A stretch of 64,000 nt of DNA from Candidatus Ideonella esbjergensis (lineage in GTDB: Bacteria; Pseudomonadota; Gammaproteobacteria; Burkholderiales; Burkholderiaceae_C): NCBI GenBank assembly GCA_016710065.1, contig JADJLP010000010.1, positions 248,001-312,000 of the forward strand, in the 5' to 3' direction. The notes under the pieces were generated by a model, which was not told the DNA's origin, did not search any database, and saw only the letters and a program-made list of their open reading frames with translations. Each line of letters opens with the position of its first letter. Within the stretch, counting starts at the first letter, position 1. The position numbers and the translations under genes are program-made. Below, piece after piece: positions 45,235-53,780 of this stretch.

Positions 45235-47175
45235 TCACACCGGCTTGATCGAGCCCGGCACGATGCGGGCGGTGCGGAACTGCGAGAGCATGGTCTGCAC
45301 CAGCGGGTCGCCCTGGATGGTTTGCTCGGCCTCCTGCTGGCGCAAGGCGGCCGCTTCGGCATCGCGCCTGGCCGGCGAATCCTGGGCCACGCCCGCCACC
45401 AGATCAAGCTGCAGGCCGGCCTGGCCGGTGACAGCCCTGAGGGCCGCCAGCAGCTTGTCAGCGTGGTTGGCTGTGCGCAGCGAATCGCGCTCCACGGTCA
45501 GGCGCCAGGTCTCCGTGGCATCGGCCTGCAGGATCTCGCGCAGTTCGGCCTGCATGGCCAATTCGCGCGCCAGTGCGGCGATGCTGCCTGCCTCCACCAT
45601 GGCTGCCACCACCTCGTACCAGCGCCCCCCCAGCGGGGTGCGCTGCACGGCCAGCGGCAAGGCGGCCACGGCTGGCCTGGGGGCGGAGGCCGCTGGCGCA
45701 CTGGCGGCTGGGGCCACAGGTGCCGGGTTGGCGACAGGCGCCGGGCTCGCAAGCGCCTGGGCGACGAGCTGCTGATCTTCGTCTTCGGGAGGCACATCGT
45801 CCAACCATGGCGGCGGGGCTGTTTCGGCGGCGCGCAAGCCCTGGGCTGGCGCAGAAGCAGGCACGGCGGCGGCCACGGTACTGGCGGGCCGCGCCGGGGG
45901 TACGGCTGTGACCTGCGGTGGTGCCACCGCCGGCGTTGCAGCACGTTCGGCGCTGCGCGCCAGCAAGGGCGCCGAGGTGGGCACGGCGGCACGCGGTGCA
46001 GCACTGGCCGGTCCGGGCACTGCTGCACTGGTGGCCGCCTCGCGTGGCATGTCGCCAGCACGGCGCGGTACGCCGCCTTCAGATGGAAAAGCCATGAAGC
46101 GGAGCAACACCATCACCAAGCCGGCGTATTCGTCGGGCGCCAGGCTCAGCTCGGCGCGGCCTTGCAGGCAGATGCTGTATAGCAACTGGGTTTCGTCGGC
46201 GGCGAGCAAGCCTGCCAGTTGGCGCGCGGCTTCTGCCTCGGGATCGGTTTCGTCCAGCGCACCTGGCACGGCTTGTTCCACGGCCATGTGTTGCAACAGC
46301 CGCGCCAGTTCTTCCAGCGTGCCGGCGGCCGACAGACCCTGCGCACGCAAGGCGTCGCACTCGGCCAGCACGGCTCGGCCGTCGCGGGCCGCCAAGGCCT
46401 GCACCAAGCGCTGGGCATGGCGGCGGTCCACCGTGCCCAGCATCGCGCGCACCGCAACTTCCTCCAGCTTGCCACCGCCGTAGGCGATGGCCTGGTCGGT
46501 GAGCGACAGGCCGTCGCGCATCGAGCCGCGGGCCGCGCGGGCCAGCAGGCGCAGGGCACCAGCCTCCACCGGCACGGCTTCTGCCTCCAGCACACGCTGC
46601 AAATGCTCGGCCACGGTCTGCGGCGCCATGGGCCGCAGGTTGAACTGCAGGCAGCGGCTCAGCACCGTGGGCAGCATCTTCTCGGGGTCGGTGGTGGCCA
46701 GCACGAACTTCAGGTACTCGGGCGGCTCTTCAAGGGTCTTGAGCAGGGCGTTGAAGGCGTCCTTGGTGAGCTGGTGGGCTTCGTCGATCATGAAAACCTT
46801 GAAGCGGCCCACCGTCGGCTTGTAGGCGGCGCGCTCGATCAGGTCGCGTATTTCGTCGATGCTGCGGTTCGAGGCCGCGTCCAGTTCGACGTAGTCGATG
46901 TAGCGGTCGGCGTCGATTTCCTTGCAGGCGCTGCACACGCCGCAGGGGCGGGCCGTGATGCCGCCGCTGCCATCGGGCCCGGTGCAGTTCAGACTCTTGG
47001 CCAGGATGCGCGAGACCGTGGTCTTGCCGATGCCGCGCGTGCCGGTGAACAAATAGGCGTGGTGCAAACGGCCCTGTTCCAGGGCATGGGTCAAGGCCCG
47101 CACCACGTGGTCCTGCCCCACCATTTCCTCGAAACTGCGGGGCCGGTATTTCCGGGCCAGGACGACGTAACTCAT
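45235..47175 (-). CDS. dnaX: DNA polymerase III subunit gamma/tau
   Basis: 646 residues from the ATG at 47175 (M-S-Y-V-V-L-A-R-K-Y-R-P); a second ATG nine bases earlier is possible. Clamp-loader ATPase: Walker A G-T-R-G-I-G-K-T-T, zinc motif C-x8-C-G-V-C-x2-C, Walker B F-M-I-D-E-A-H-Q-L and sensor region S-R-C-L-Q-F-N-L-R. An Ala/Pro-rich linker (about 390-520) leads to the tau-specific C-terminus. I see no A/AAA/AAG-type slippery site, so a separate gamma form made by frameshifting is not evident. Confidence 0.96.
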   Translation of the reverse strand: MSYVVLARKYRPRSFEEMVGQDHVVRALTHALEQGRLHHAYLFTGTRGIGKTTVSRILAKSLNCTGPDGSGGITARPCGVCSACKEIDADRYIDYVELDAASNRSIDEIRDLIERAAYKPTVGRFKVFMIDEAHQLTKDAFNALLKTLEEPPEYLKFVLATTDPEKMLPTVLSRCLQFNLRPMAPQTVAEHLQRVLEAEAVPVEAGALRLLARAARGSMRDGLSLTDQAIAYGGGKLEEVAVRAMLGTVDRRHAQRLVQALAARDGRAVLAECDALRAQGLSAAGTLEELARLLQHMAVEQAVPGALDETDPEAEAARQLAGLLAADETQLLYSICLQGRAELSLAPDEYAGLVMVLLRFMAFPSEGGVPRRAGDMPREAATSAAVPGPASAAPRAAVPTSAPLLARSAERAATPAVAPPQVTAVPPARPASTVAAAVPASAPAQGLRAAETAPPPWLDDVPPEDEDQQLVAQALASPAPVANPAPVAPAASAPAASAPRPAVAALPLAVQRTPLGGRWYEVVAAMVEAGSIAALARELAMQAELREILQADATETWRLTVERDSLRTANHADKLLAALRAVTGQAGLQLDLVAGVAQDSPARRDAEAAALRQQEAEQTIQGDPLVQTMLSQFRTARIVPGSIKPV

Positions 47176-47248
47176 GCGCGGCATTCTACGGGGGTGGGAC
47201 GGGCGGGCCTGGGGTGCCCGAGCATGGCCTGACGGATAATCGCGCCCC

Positions 47249-48376
47249 ATGACCTCCTATGCCGCTCCCGACGCCGGCGCCACCCTCAGCTATGAGCAGG
47301 CTGGCGTCAATTACGACCTCATCGACCCCTTGAAGGTGGCCGCCCAGCGAGCCGCCGCCACCACCGCCGGCCACCTCACGGCACACGGTTTCAGCGAGGT
47401 CAAGGCCTCGCGCGGCGAATCGGCCTACGTGGTGGACGTGGGCCCGTTCTACCTGGCCAGCATCGTCGAATGCCTGGGCTCCAAGGCCCTGGTGGCCGAC
47501 GAGATGAAGGCCCTCACCGGCAAGAGCTACTACGCGGGCATCGCCCAGGACACCATCGCCATGGCGGTGAACGATCTGATCACCGTGGGCGCCACGCCCC
47601 TGGTGGTGCAGGCCTACTGGGCCGCCGGCGGCAGCGACTGGTTCGGCGACGCCCAGCGAGCCCAGGCCCTGGTGGAAGGCTGGAAGCAGGCCTGCGACGT
47701 CTGCGGCGTGGCATGGGGCGGCGGCGAAACACCGGCGCTGGCGGGCATCGTCGAAGCTGGGCGCATCGACCTGGCCGCGTCCTGCACCGGCATCATCAAC
47801 CCCAAGACACGTCTGAGCGTGGGCGACAAACTGGCTGCGGGCGACGCCATCGTGCTGCTATCGTCCAGCGGCATCCACGCCAATGGCCTGAGCCTGGCGC
47901 GTAAGCTGGTGGAACGCCTGCCCCAAGGTTACCTCACGGAGGTGGCGCCCGGTCTGAGCTATGGCGAGGCCCTGCTGGCCCCCACCACGCTGTACAGCCC
48001 AGTCACCGAGGCGCTGGCCAAGGCCGGTGTGGTGATGCACTACTGCGCCAACATCACCGGCCACGGTTGGCGCAAGCTGCTGCGCCACCCCAGCGCCCTC
48101 ACCTACCTCATCCACAGCCTGCCGGCCGTACCGCCGGTACTGAGCTTCATCCAGCAGCACGCGCACCACGACGACCGCGAGGCCTATTCCACACTCAACA
48201 TGGGTGCCGGTTTCGCCTTGTTCGTGAAAGCCGAAGACGCCCAGCGCACGGTGGAGATCGCGCGTGCCCAGGGTGTGGATGCCATCGTGGCCGGCCGCGT
48301 TGAGGCCGGTGCCAAGCAGGTGGTGATAGCGCCCATCAAAGTCACCTTCACCGACGACGATCTGCAGTTGCGCTGA
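47249..48376 (+). CDS. PurM-like AIR synthase-related protein
   Basis: 375 residues. The two-domain PurM/AIR synthase fold is recognisable from Y-E-Q-A-G-V-N-Y-D near the start, D-T-I-A-M-A-V-N-D-L-I-T-V-G-A-T-P, G-G-E-T-P-A-L-A-G-I, L-S-S-S-G-I-H-A-N-G-L-S-L and N-I-T-G-H-G-W. It lacks the G-T-D-G-V-G-T-K loop of canonical PurM, having a different stretch (V-E-C-L-G-S-K-A) there. It is therefore a paralogue that may act in purine synthesis or on another formylglycinamidine-like substrate; a normal purM elsewhere would favour the second. Divergent from dnaX by about 70 bases. Confidence 0.8.
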   Translation: MTSYAAPDAGATLSYEQAGVNYDLIDPLKVAAQRAAATTAGHLTAHGFSEVKASRGESAYVVDVGPFYLASIVECLGSKALVADEMKALTGKSYYAGIAQDTIAMAVNDLITVGATPLVVQAYWAAGGSDWFGDAQRAQALVEGWKQACDVCGVAWGGGETPALAGIVEAGRIDLAASCTGIINPKTRLSVGDKLAAGDAIVLLSSSGIHANGLSLARKLVERLPQGYLTEVAPGLSYGEALLAPTTLYSPVTEALAKAGVVMHYCANITGHGWRKLLRHPSALTYLIHSLPAVPPVLSFIQQHAHHDDREAYSTLNMGAGFALFVKAEDAQRTVEIARAQGVDAIVAGRVEAGAKQVVIAPIKVTFTDDDLQLR

Positions 48377-48412
48377 CCTGTCCCCGGGCGGCCGCCAGCC
48401 TCCCGCGGGCGA

Positions 48413-49839
48413 TCAGGCCGTCGCGATCGATCGTGCGTAGTCTCCCAGGGCGGCGAGCAACTCCTGCCCACGCGCGTCGGCGGTTTCGGCCAGCGCACGC
48501 AGCTTTTCATGGAAGGCATCCACCGTCAGGCCACCGCCGCCGCCGTGCAGCAGCCGCTCTGTGCGCAGCTGTGTCCAGCGTTCGGCTTCCGCCGGTGTGA
48601 GCGTGTCGGCGAAGTTGCGAGCACGCCAGCGAAAGAACAGTTCGTCCAGCCGGGGGTCGTCGAAGCTGGCGCGCTGCATGGCCGCGTCATCTGGCCGGGT
48701 GCGGCGCAGGCGGTCCAGCCGGGTGCGGTCTTGCGGGCCCAGGAAGCCGCCGTACAAATCCTCGTCCACATCGGGCGCCTTCTCGGGCGCGGGGCGGTTG
48801 AAGACGTCGGGCCAGATGCCAGCCATGGTCACGCCCTTTTTCGCGGCCAGCTCGGCATGGCCCAGGCACTGTGTCACGTCAATGCCCCAGCGCTCGGCCA
48901 AGCCCGGCATGAGGGTCTTGAGATTGCCAATCACCACCGGTGACTTGTTGATGTGGATGGTCTTGATGGGCAGGCGGGTGACACCCTCTGGCAGATCGTC
49001 ACTGCGGGTGAACATGCGCTGGCGAATCGCGGCAGCATCCAGCGTGAACAAGTCGGTCGGGTCGGCCTGCAAATCCCACACGATCAGCTCGTTCTTGTTG
49101 GTGGGGTGTGGCGCCAGGGGCCACACCATGGCCAGGCAACCGCGCTCGGGCCCATACATGCCCGAAATGTGCAGAAAGGGTCGGCCCACACCAATCTCGG
49201 CCCACACGGTGTTCTTGCCGCGCAGCTTGAGGCAGAAATCCCAGAGCTTGGGTTGCGCCGCCTTGATCTGCCGCGCCAAACCGATGGTGGCACGCACATC
49301 AGAGAGTGCGTCGTGCGCAGTCTCGTGGGCCAGACCATTGGCCGCCGTGAGGTGCTCCAGCTTGAACGAGGGCCGCCCGTCATCGTGCTTCGGCCATTGC
49401 AATCCCTCGGGCCGCAGCGCATACATGCAGCGAACGGTGTCCAGAATGTCCCAGCGGCCGCAATCGTTCTTGTACTCGCGGGCATAGGGGTCATAGAGGT
49501 TGCGCCAGAACAGGTGGCGGGTGACCTCGTCGTCAAAACGGATGGAGTTGTAGCCCACACCCACCGTGCCAGGTTGGGCCAGTTGGCGCTCGATCTCGGC
49601 CGCGAACTGATGCTCGGGCACACCGTGTGCCAGACAGTGCTGGGGCAGGATGCCGGTGAGCAAGCAGGCTTCCGGGTCCGGCAAGGTGTCGGCGCCGGCT
49701 GGCAATACAGCATCACCGGCGACGCGATCTCGTTCAGCTCGGCGTCGGTGCGCACGCCAGCAAACTGCGCGGGGCGATCGCGGCGCGGCACGCGGCCGAA
49801 GGTTTCGTAGTCGTGCCAAAAGAAGCTGAATTCACTCAT
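48413..49839 (-). pseudogene. sbcB: Exodeoxyribonuclease I (SbcB), frameshifted
   Basis: Exonuclease I degrades single-stranded DNA from the 3' end. The ATG at 49839 opens a frame with the exonuclease motif F-F-W-H-D-Y-E-T-F-G and D-R-P-A-Q-F-A-G-V-R-T-D, which is correct until about codon 46 (L-Y-C-Q-P-A). The remainder (A-D-T-L-P-D-P-E-A-C-L-L-T-G-I onward, including Y-N-S-I-R-F-D-D-E) runs in another frame to 48413. A single missing base within 49691-49700, in a GC palindrome, would account for this and restore about 475 residues, the normal length. Either decay or a sequencing error. Confidence 0.88.
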
Positions 49840-49866
49840 GCGGGCACGATACCCCAGCGCTGTCGC

Positions 49867-50730
49867 TCAGAGCCCGGGCTCGCGCACCCGCCACAGCGTG
49901 GCGAAGCGCGGCAGGCCGGTGCGGGTCAGGCCACGCCAGCGGTAGCTCACGGTGCTGCCCAGCGGCGGTGGGCTTCGCCGCTGGGCATCGGTCAGGCCCG
50001 AGCCTATGCGGAACAAGCGGCCGTCGACGCCACGCACCACCAGCGCACCCATCAGGCCAGCGTATTTGCCCTGGCCGGGCTCGTGCGCCATCACCACCGC
50101 GTCGGCGTCCTGCACTGGCTTGAGCTTGAGCAGCACGTCGCTGCGGCCTGTCACGTAAGGCGCGTCGGCGCGGTGCAGCACCAGGCCTTCACCGCCTTGC
50201 ACCACGACCTCGGCCAGGCGCTGCGCCAGGGCCTTGGCGTCTGCCAGGTTCTGTTGCGCCACCGCCTGCAAGGCCGGATGCTGGGTCTGCGCCACCACTT
50301 CACGCAAGGCCGTAGCACGCTGGGCAAAGCTGCCGGGTGCGCCTGGCAACTCGAACACCAGTTAGCGCACCTCGCGCCACTCGGCGTCCACAGGGTGCTC
50401 TCGCCGCACCAGCGCCGAAAGCTCGTCAAAGCGGCCCCGCCCCAGCCACAGTTCGCCGTCCAGGGCCTGCGGCGGCAAGCCGGCCACGAACCACGCGGGG
50501 GCCTTCACCTCGCCACCGCCACGCAAGCGCAACCGGTGGCCGTCCCACAGCGCGCGCACGCCGTCGAACTTCTCGCTCACCAGATAGCCGGCGGGTGATT
50601 GCCCGGGTTGGGCATCGCGCGCCAGCAGCAGGGCTGGCGCCGTCTCGGCAGCCAGCACCGCCAGGCCGTGGGTCAAGCCCAGCAGCAGCGTCAGGGCCAA
50701 AGAACCATGGGCGGGAATGGTGTTGTGCAT
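49867..50730 (-). pseudogene. Lig E-like ATP-dependent DNA ligase with an in-frame stop
   Basis: The N-terminal part (from the ATG at 50730, with GGAGG upstream) starts with a signal peptide, then Y-L-V-S-E-K-F-D-G-V-R, the motif with the AMP-accepting Lys, and L-D-G-E-L-W. The frame is stopped by TAA at 50362-50364; the same frame continues as V-F-E-L-P-G-A-P ... G-G-E-G-L-V-L-H ... L-L-K-L-K to 49867. Changing the stop to TAC would give one protein of about 287 residues. The exported minimal ligase type (Lig E) is known from naturally transforming proteobacteria. The broken frame may be a true nonsense mutation or a base-call error. Confidence 0.85.
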
Positions 50731-50837
50731 TCAGGGCCTCCTTGCCGGCCCGGCTGACATCTACCGCAGGGCTCGTTCACGAATGTGGAAGGCAGCTTAG
50801 GCGCAAGCGCAACCCGCATCAAGCGGGAAAACGACGC

Positions 50838-51545
50838 TCACACCCTGGGCAAGGCCAGGGGCTCGGTCAGGGCCTCGGTGGACAGGCCCTGGGCCGCCAA
50901 CAACTTCTCCAGCGCCGGCAGCAAGGGGCCCAGGCGTTCGTCCAGCGCGTCGCGCACCGTGTCCACAAATACCTGGGTGGCGCGCTCGATCTCGATGTTC
51001 AGCGCGTCGCCCACCTGCTTGGCACCGAAGGTGGTCATGCGCAGGGTCTCTGGGATCAACCAGACCTCGAACCAGCCCTCGGTGCGGTTGGCCTCGGCCA
51101 CGGTGAGGCTGGCGCCGTTGATGGCGATGTAGCCCTTGGCGAACACATAACGCATCCACGGCACCGGCACGGCGATGCGGATGACATGGTTGTTCTCGGG
51201 CTGGCGTATGGACGCCACCGTGGCGGTGAAATCCACATGGCCCGACAGCGGATGGCCGCCGATCTCCGCACCGTCGCGCGCGGCCCGCTCCACGTTAATG
51301 CGGTTTCCTTCCTTCAGCCTGCCCAGCGTGGTGAGGTTCAGGCTCTGCAGCATCACATCGAAATCAGCCGCATCACCGCCGTGCAGGCGCGTGACGGTGA
51401 GGCACACGCCGTCGCTGGCCACGCTGGCACCGATGGCCAGGTCTTGGGCGAACCCAGGCGGGAATTGCAGCGTGAAGCTGCGCAGGCCGGGGCGGTCGGT
51501 GATGCGGGCCACGGTGGCCACGCCCTGAACAATGCCGGTGAACAT
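50838..51545 (-). CDS. ribE: Riboflavin synthase (alpha subunit)
   Basis: 235 residues. Two lumazine-binding repeats: M-F-T-G-I-V-Q-G opens the first, with S-D-G-V-C-L-T-V, and the second begins near residue 95 with G-H-V-D-F-T-A-T-V, then I-N-G-A-S-L-T-V and L-I-P-E-T-L. The extra 30 residues at the C-terminus have no known domain. It makes riboflavin by dismutation of 6,7-dimethyl-8-ribityllumazine. No FMN riboswitch is visible upstream; the gene instead faces the SRP RNA gene. Confidence 0.96.
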   Translation of the reverse strand: MFTGIVQGVATVARITDRPGLRSFTLQFPPGFAQDLAIGASVASDGVCLTVTRLHGGDAADFDVMLQSLNLTTLGRLKEGNRINVERAARDGAEIGGHPLSGHVDFTATVASIRQPENNHVIRIAVPVPWMRYVFAKGYIAINGASLTVAEANRTEGWFEVWLIPETLRMTTFGAKQVGDALNIEIERATQVFVDTVRDALDERLGPLLPALEKLLAAQGLSTEALTEPLALPRV

Positions 51546-51624
51546 GGGAAGTCCTTGCGCGTGAGCCCTGGATTATCGGGGCGGCAAGGCAAGACCCAGC
51601 GGCCCATCGCCTACAATCTACCCC

Positions 51625-51719
51625 GACGGGCCTCCTCGCATGGAAGCACGGCCAACTGGGTCAGGTGGGGAACCAAGCAGCCCTAACTGTTGTGACCAGT
51701 GCCGAGGGCAAGGCTCGTC
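51625..51719 (+). ncRNA. ffs: 4.5S signal recognition particle RNA
   Basis: Contains the conserved SRP apical hairpin: GGTCAGGT, a GGAA tetraloop closed by G-C pairs, then AAGCAGCC. Ends GACGGGCC (51625-51632) and GGCTCGTC (51712-51719) pair, giving a rod-shaped RNA of about 95 bases. A TACAAT -10 box lies at 51612-51617 and a T run (51734-51738) follows. It binds Ffh for co-translational targeting of membrane proteins. Confidence 0.85.
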
Positions 51720-51819
51720 ACCCTCCCCTCCCGTTTTTCAGACGCACAGGGTTGCAGGGTTGCCCACTGCGTGACCCGCTCAAGGCGCCGCCTTGGCACC
51801 CTTCCAGTCGCGAAATACG

Positions 51820-52965
51820 TCAATGTCCACGCCGTCCGGGTAGTTCAGCAGGCCCGGCTTGTGGCCCCTTCACGCCCTTCTGGCCGTACTGCCAGATGAT
51901 GGCCTTGGTCTTGCGGTCCACAACGATCACGCGGTCGTGCAGATCGTCCACGATCAGGATGTCCCCTGTATCTGGCAGTTCGCGGGCGATGGAGGGGTGG
52001 TCCAGCGCGCCTTCGCCGTCCTTGTGGAAGTATTCCCAGGTGGGCTTGCCGGTGGTGGGGTCGAAGATCACCACGCGGCCGGGCTTGGCGAAGTCGGCCA
52101 CGATCAGCTGCTTGCCGTCCACCGTGGGGAAGGTGTCGGACGGGTAACGCAGGCCCGGGGCCTTCACGCTCCACAGCACCTTGCCCGCGCGGGTGATGCG
52201 CGAGACCCAGGCGTCGGTGATCTCGGTGACCAGGATGTCGCCGTTCTCCATCGGCGTGGCGCCGTTGGGCCAGGCCAGTTGGTGCGGCGGGTTGTGCTTG
52301 CACTGGCCGTCACCCCAATGGGTGGTGATCTGGTTGGTCTTGGGGTCGATGATGAGCACACGGCAGTTGCGAATGTCGGCGGTGAGAAACTGCCCATCCG
52401 CCAGCAGATGCGAGTCATCGGGGTAGTTCAGCAGCCGGTCTGTCTTGCCACGGCGGTCGGGGATGCCCCAGGTCCAGGTGACGGCCTTCTGCTCGATGTC
52501 GACGATGTGCAGGTCGAAGTTGTCTTCCTCGCTCACCGCCAGCAGCCTGCCATCGGCCGAGAAGTTCACATCCTCATTGCCACGGTAGTAGCTCAGATCG
52601 GGCGACGGGAACTCCCAGACAATGCGCTTGTCGGGCGCGATCTCGATCAACCGGTTGTTGCGCCGGTCGGCAATCATGATGGGGTAAGGCAGCGGCTTGC
52701 CCCAGGAGGCCACCGGCTTCTGGCGACTGCCGGTGACGGGCGGCAGCGGGGGCAGCTTGGCGCCGCTGGAGACTTGGCCGGCGCCGGTCATCTCGGGGGT
52801 CACCTTCACGGCCACGCCGGCGCTGGCGTCGGGCTTGGCAACGGGCTTGGCGGTTTCAGCGGCATGGGCCGCGAAGGCCATGGCCCCGGCCGCCAACAAC
52901 ACCGCCCCGCCCCACCCTTGAAGTCGTTCAACGACGCCCTGATACCGCCGCTGCGCTGCATTCAT
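51820..52965 (-). CDS. Exported beta-propeller (NHL/PQQ-like) repeat protein, frameshifted near its 3' end
   Basis: 381 residues from the ATG at 52965 (AAGGAT upstream), with a signal peptide ending near residue 36 (A-H-A-A-E). Repeats with I-A-D-R-R-N-N-R-L-I-E-I, V-D-I-E-Q-K-A-V-T-W-T-W, I-I-D-P-K-T-N-Q and V-V-D-R-K-T-K-A-I-I-W form a six- or seven-bladed propeller. The last 15 residues look out of frame: removing one base from the C run at 51865-51868 would continue as H-K-P-G-L-L-N-Y-P-D-G-V-D and end at 51780-51782. So an insertion, real or artefactual, alters the C-terminus. Function is unknown; probably periplasmic. Confidence 0.8.
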   Translation of the reverse strand: MNAAQRRYQGVVERLQGWGGAVLLAAGAMAFAAHAAETAKPVAKPDASAGVAVKVTPEMTGAGQVSSGAKLPPLPPVTGSRQKPVASWGKPLPYPIMIADRRNNRLIEIAPDKRIVWEFPSPDLSYYRGNEDVNFSADGRLLAVSEEDNFDLHIVDIEQKAVTWTWGIPDRRGKTDRLLNYPDDSHLLADGQFLTADIRNCRVLIIDPKTNQITTHWGDGQCKHNPPHQLAWPNGATPMENGDILVTEITDAWVSRITRAGKVLWSVKAPGLRYPSDTFPTVDGKQLIVADFAKPGRVVIFDPTTGKPTWEYFHKDGEGALDHPSIARELPDTGDILIVDDLHDRVIVVDRKTKAIIWQYGQKGVKGPQAGPAELPGRRGH

Positions 52966-53036
52966 GCCTTGATCCTTTGCCGGTAGCCAAAGCCAGCCAC
53001 GATGCCTTACGGTGCTCAAGGCAGTCTTGACCCGGA

Positions 53037-53780
53037 TCAGGGGCTCTCCAACACCTCGCGCCCGTGCAGGGGCTGGGTAGGTCGCGCGTTGTCTGGGAAC
53101 AACCGGTGCAGCATGGCCAATTGCGCCGCAGAAACCTCCAGCGGCTGCTTCATCACCAGCCACAGCACACCCTCGGTGCAGGGCGGCGCGGTGAGCGAGC
53201 CCTCGTAGCGGTAGTGGCCCTTGCTCGCCGGCAGCCACTCGGCCGGGTCTACCTGCACCTGGGCCAGGCTCTGCTCGGGCAGCCCCTGCGCAGGCATGTG
53301 CGGCAGCAAGGCCTTCAGTGCCTGGTTCTCGGCCCCCTGACGAAACAGCAGCACCAGCGACACCAGCCTCCCCGAGGCACTCTTGTGCAAGAAGTGCATG
53401 CCCATGGGGAATTCCTCGCCCCACAGCTTGTCGCCGCCTGGCATGTGGAAATGGAACTGCTGCAGACTCAGCGCCTCCCCACCCAGGTTCAGCTTGCTTG
53501 CGTTGTTGAAGCGCACCCGCACCGTGTGGCCGTCGTTGACGATGCGAAGCGCGGCGGGGTGGTACTCAAACCGCAGCTGGGCCGCCGGCCCAGGCCTGGC
53601 AGACACGATGTCAATGGGTGACTGCCGCTTGCCCATGCTGCACATCGCCCACTCGCGCTTCATCTGGGCCCAGTGCTCGGCGCCGTGCTCGCCACGGTAG
53701 GTCCAGCCGGGGCCGGCCGCCACGCCGCCAGAGGCCGCCGCGACCATCAGCCCTGCGGCCAGCACCTGCCGAATACTCAT
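53037..53780 (-). CDS. Alpha-type carbonic anhydrase with altered second-shell residues
   Basis: 247 residues with a signal peptide (cleavage near residue 22), so periplasmic. The three zinc ligands are kept: Q-F-H-F-H and the His of M-H-F-L-H about 20 residues later. Also present are Q-S-P-I-D-I and L-T-A-P-P-C-T-E-G-V-L-W. In the loop where alpha-carbonic anhydrases usually have P-S-E-N/H, this protein has P-G-G-D, and the Glu normally two residues before the third His is Gly. These losses could lower activity. The gene overlaps the enoyl-CoA hydratase stop (ATGA). Confidence 0.88.
   Translation of the reverse strand: MSIRQVLAAGLMVAAASGGVAAGPGWTYRGEHGAEHWAQMKREWAMCSMGKRQSPIDIVSARPGPAAQLRFEYHPAALRIVNDGHTVRVRFNNASKLNLGGEALSLQQFHFHMPGGDKLWGEEFPMGMHFLHKSASGRLVSLVLLFRQGAENQALKALLPHMPAQGLPEQSLAQVQVDPAEWLPASKGHYRYEGSLTAPPCTEGVLWLVMKQPLEVSAAQLAMLHRLFPDNARPTQPLHGREVLESP

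Noticed and set aside
45182..45241. GGTGTGAG ... CTCACACC inverted repeat between ybaB and dnaX
   Set aside because: Eight-base arms are 44 bases apart without a T run, and one arm overlaps the dnaX stop; too weak to call a regulatory element.
45235..47175. Programmed frameshift site in dnaX producing a short gamma form
   Set aside because: No A-AAA-AAG type sequence was found in the linker region.
50820..51640. FMN riboswitch in front of ribE
   Set aside because: The region lacks RFN-element conserved blocks; the conserved bases there belong to the SRP RNA on the opposite strand.
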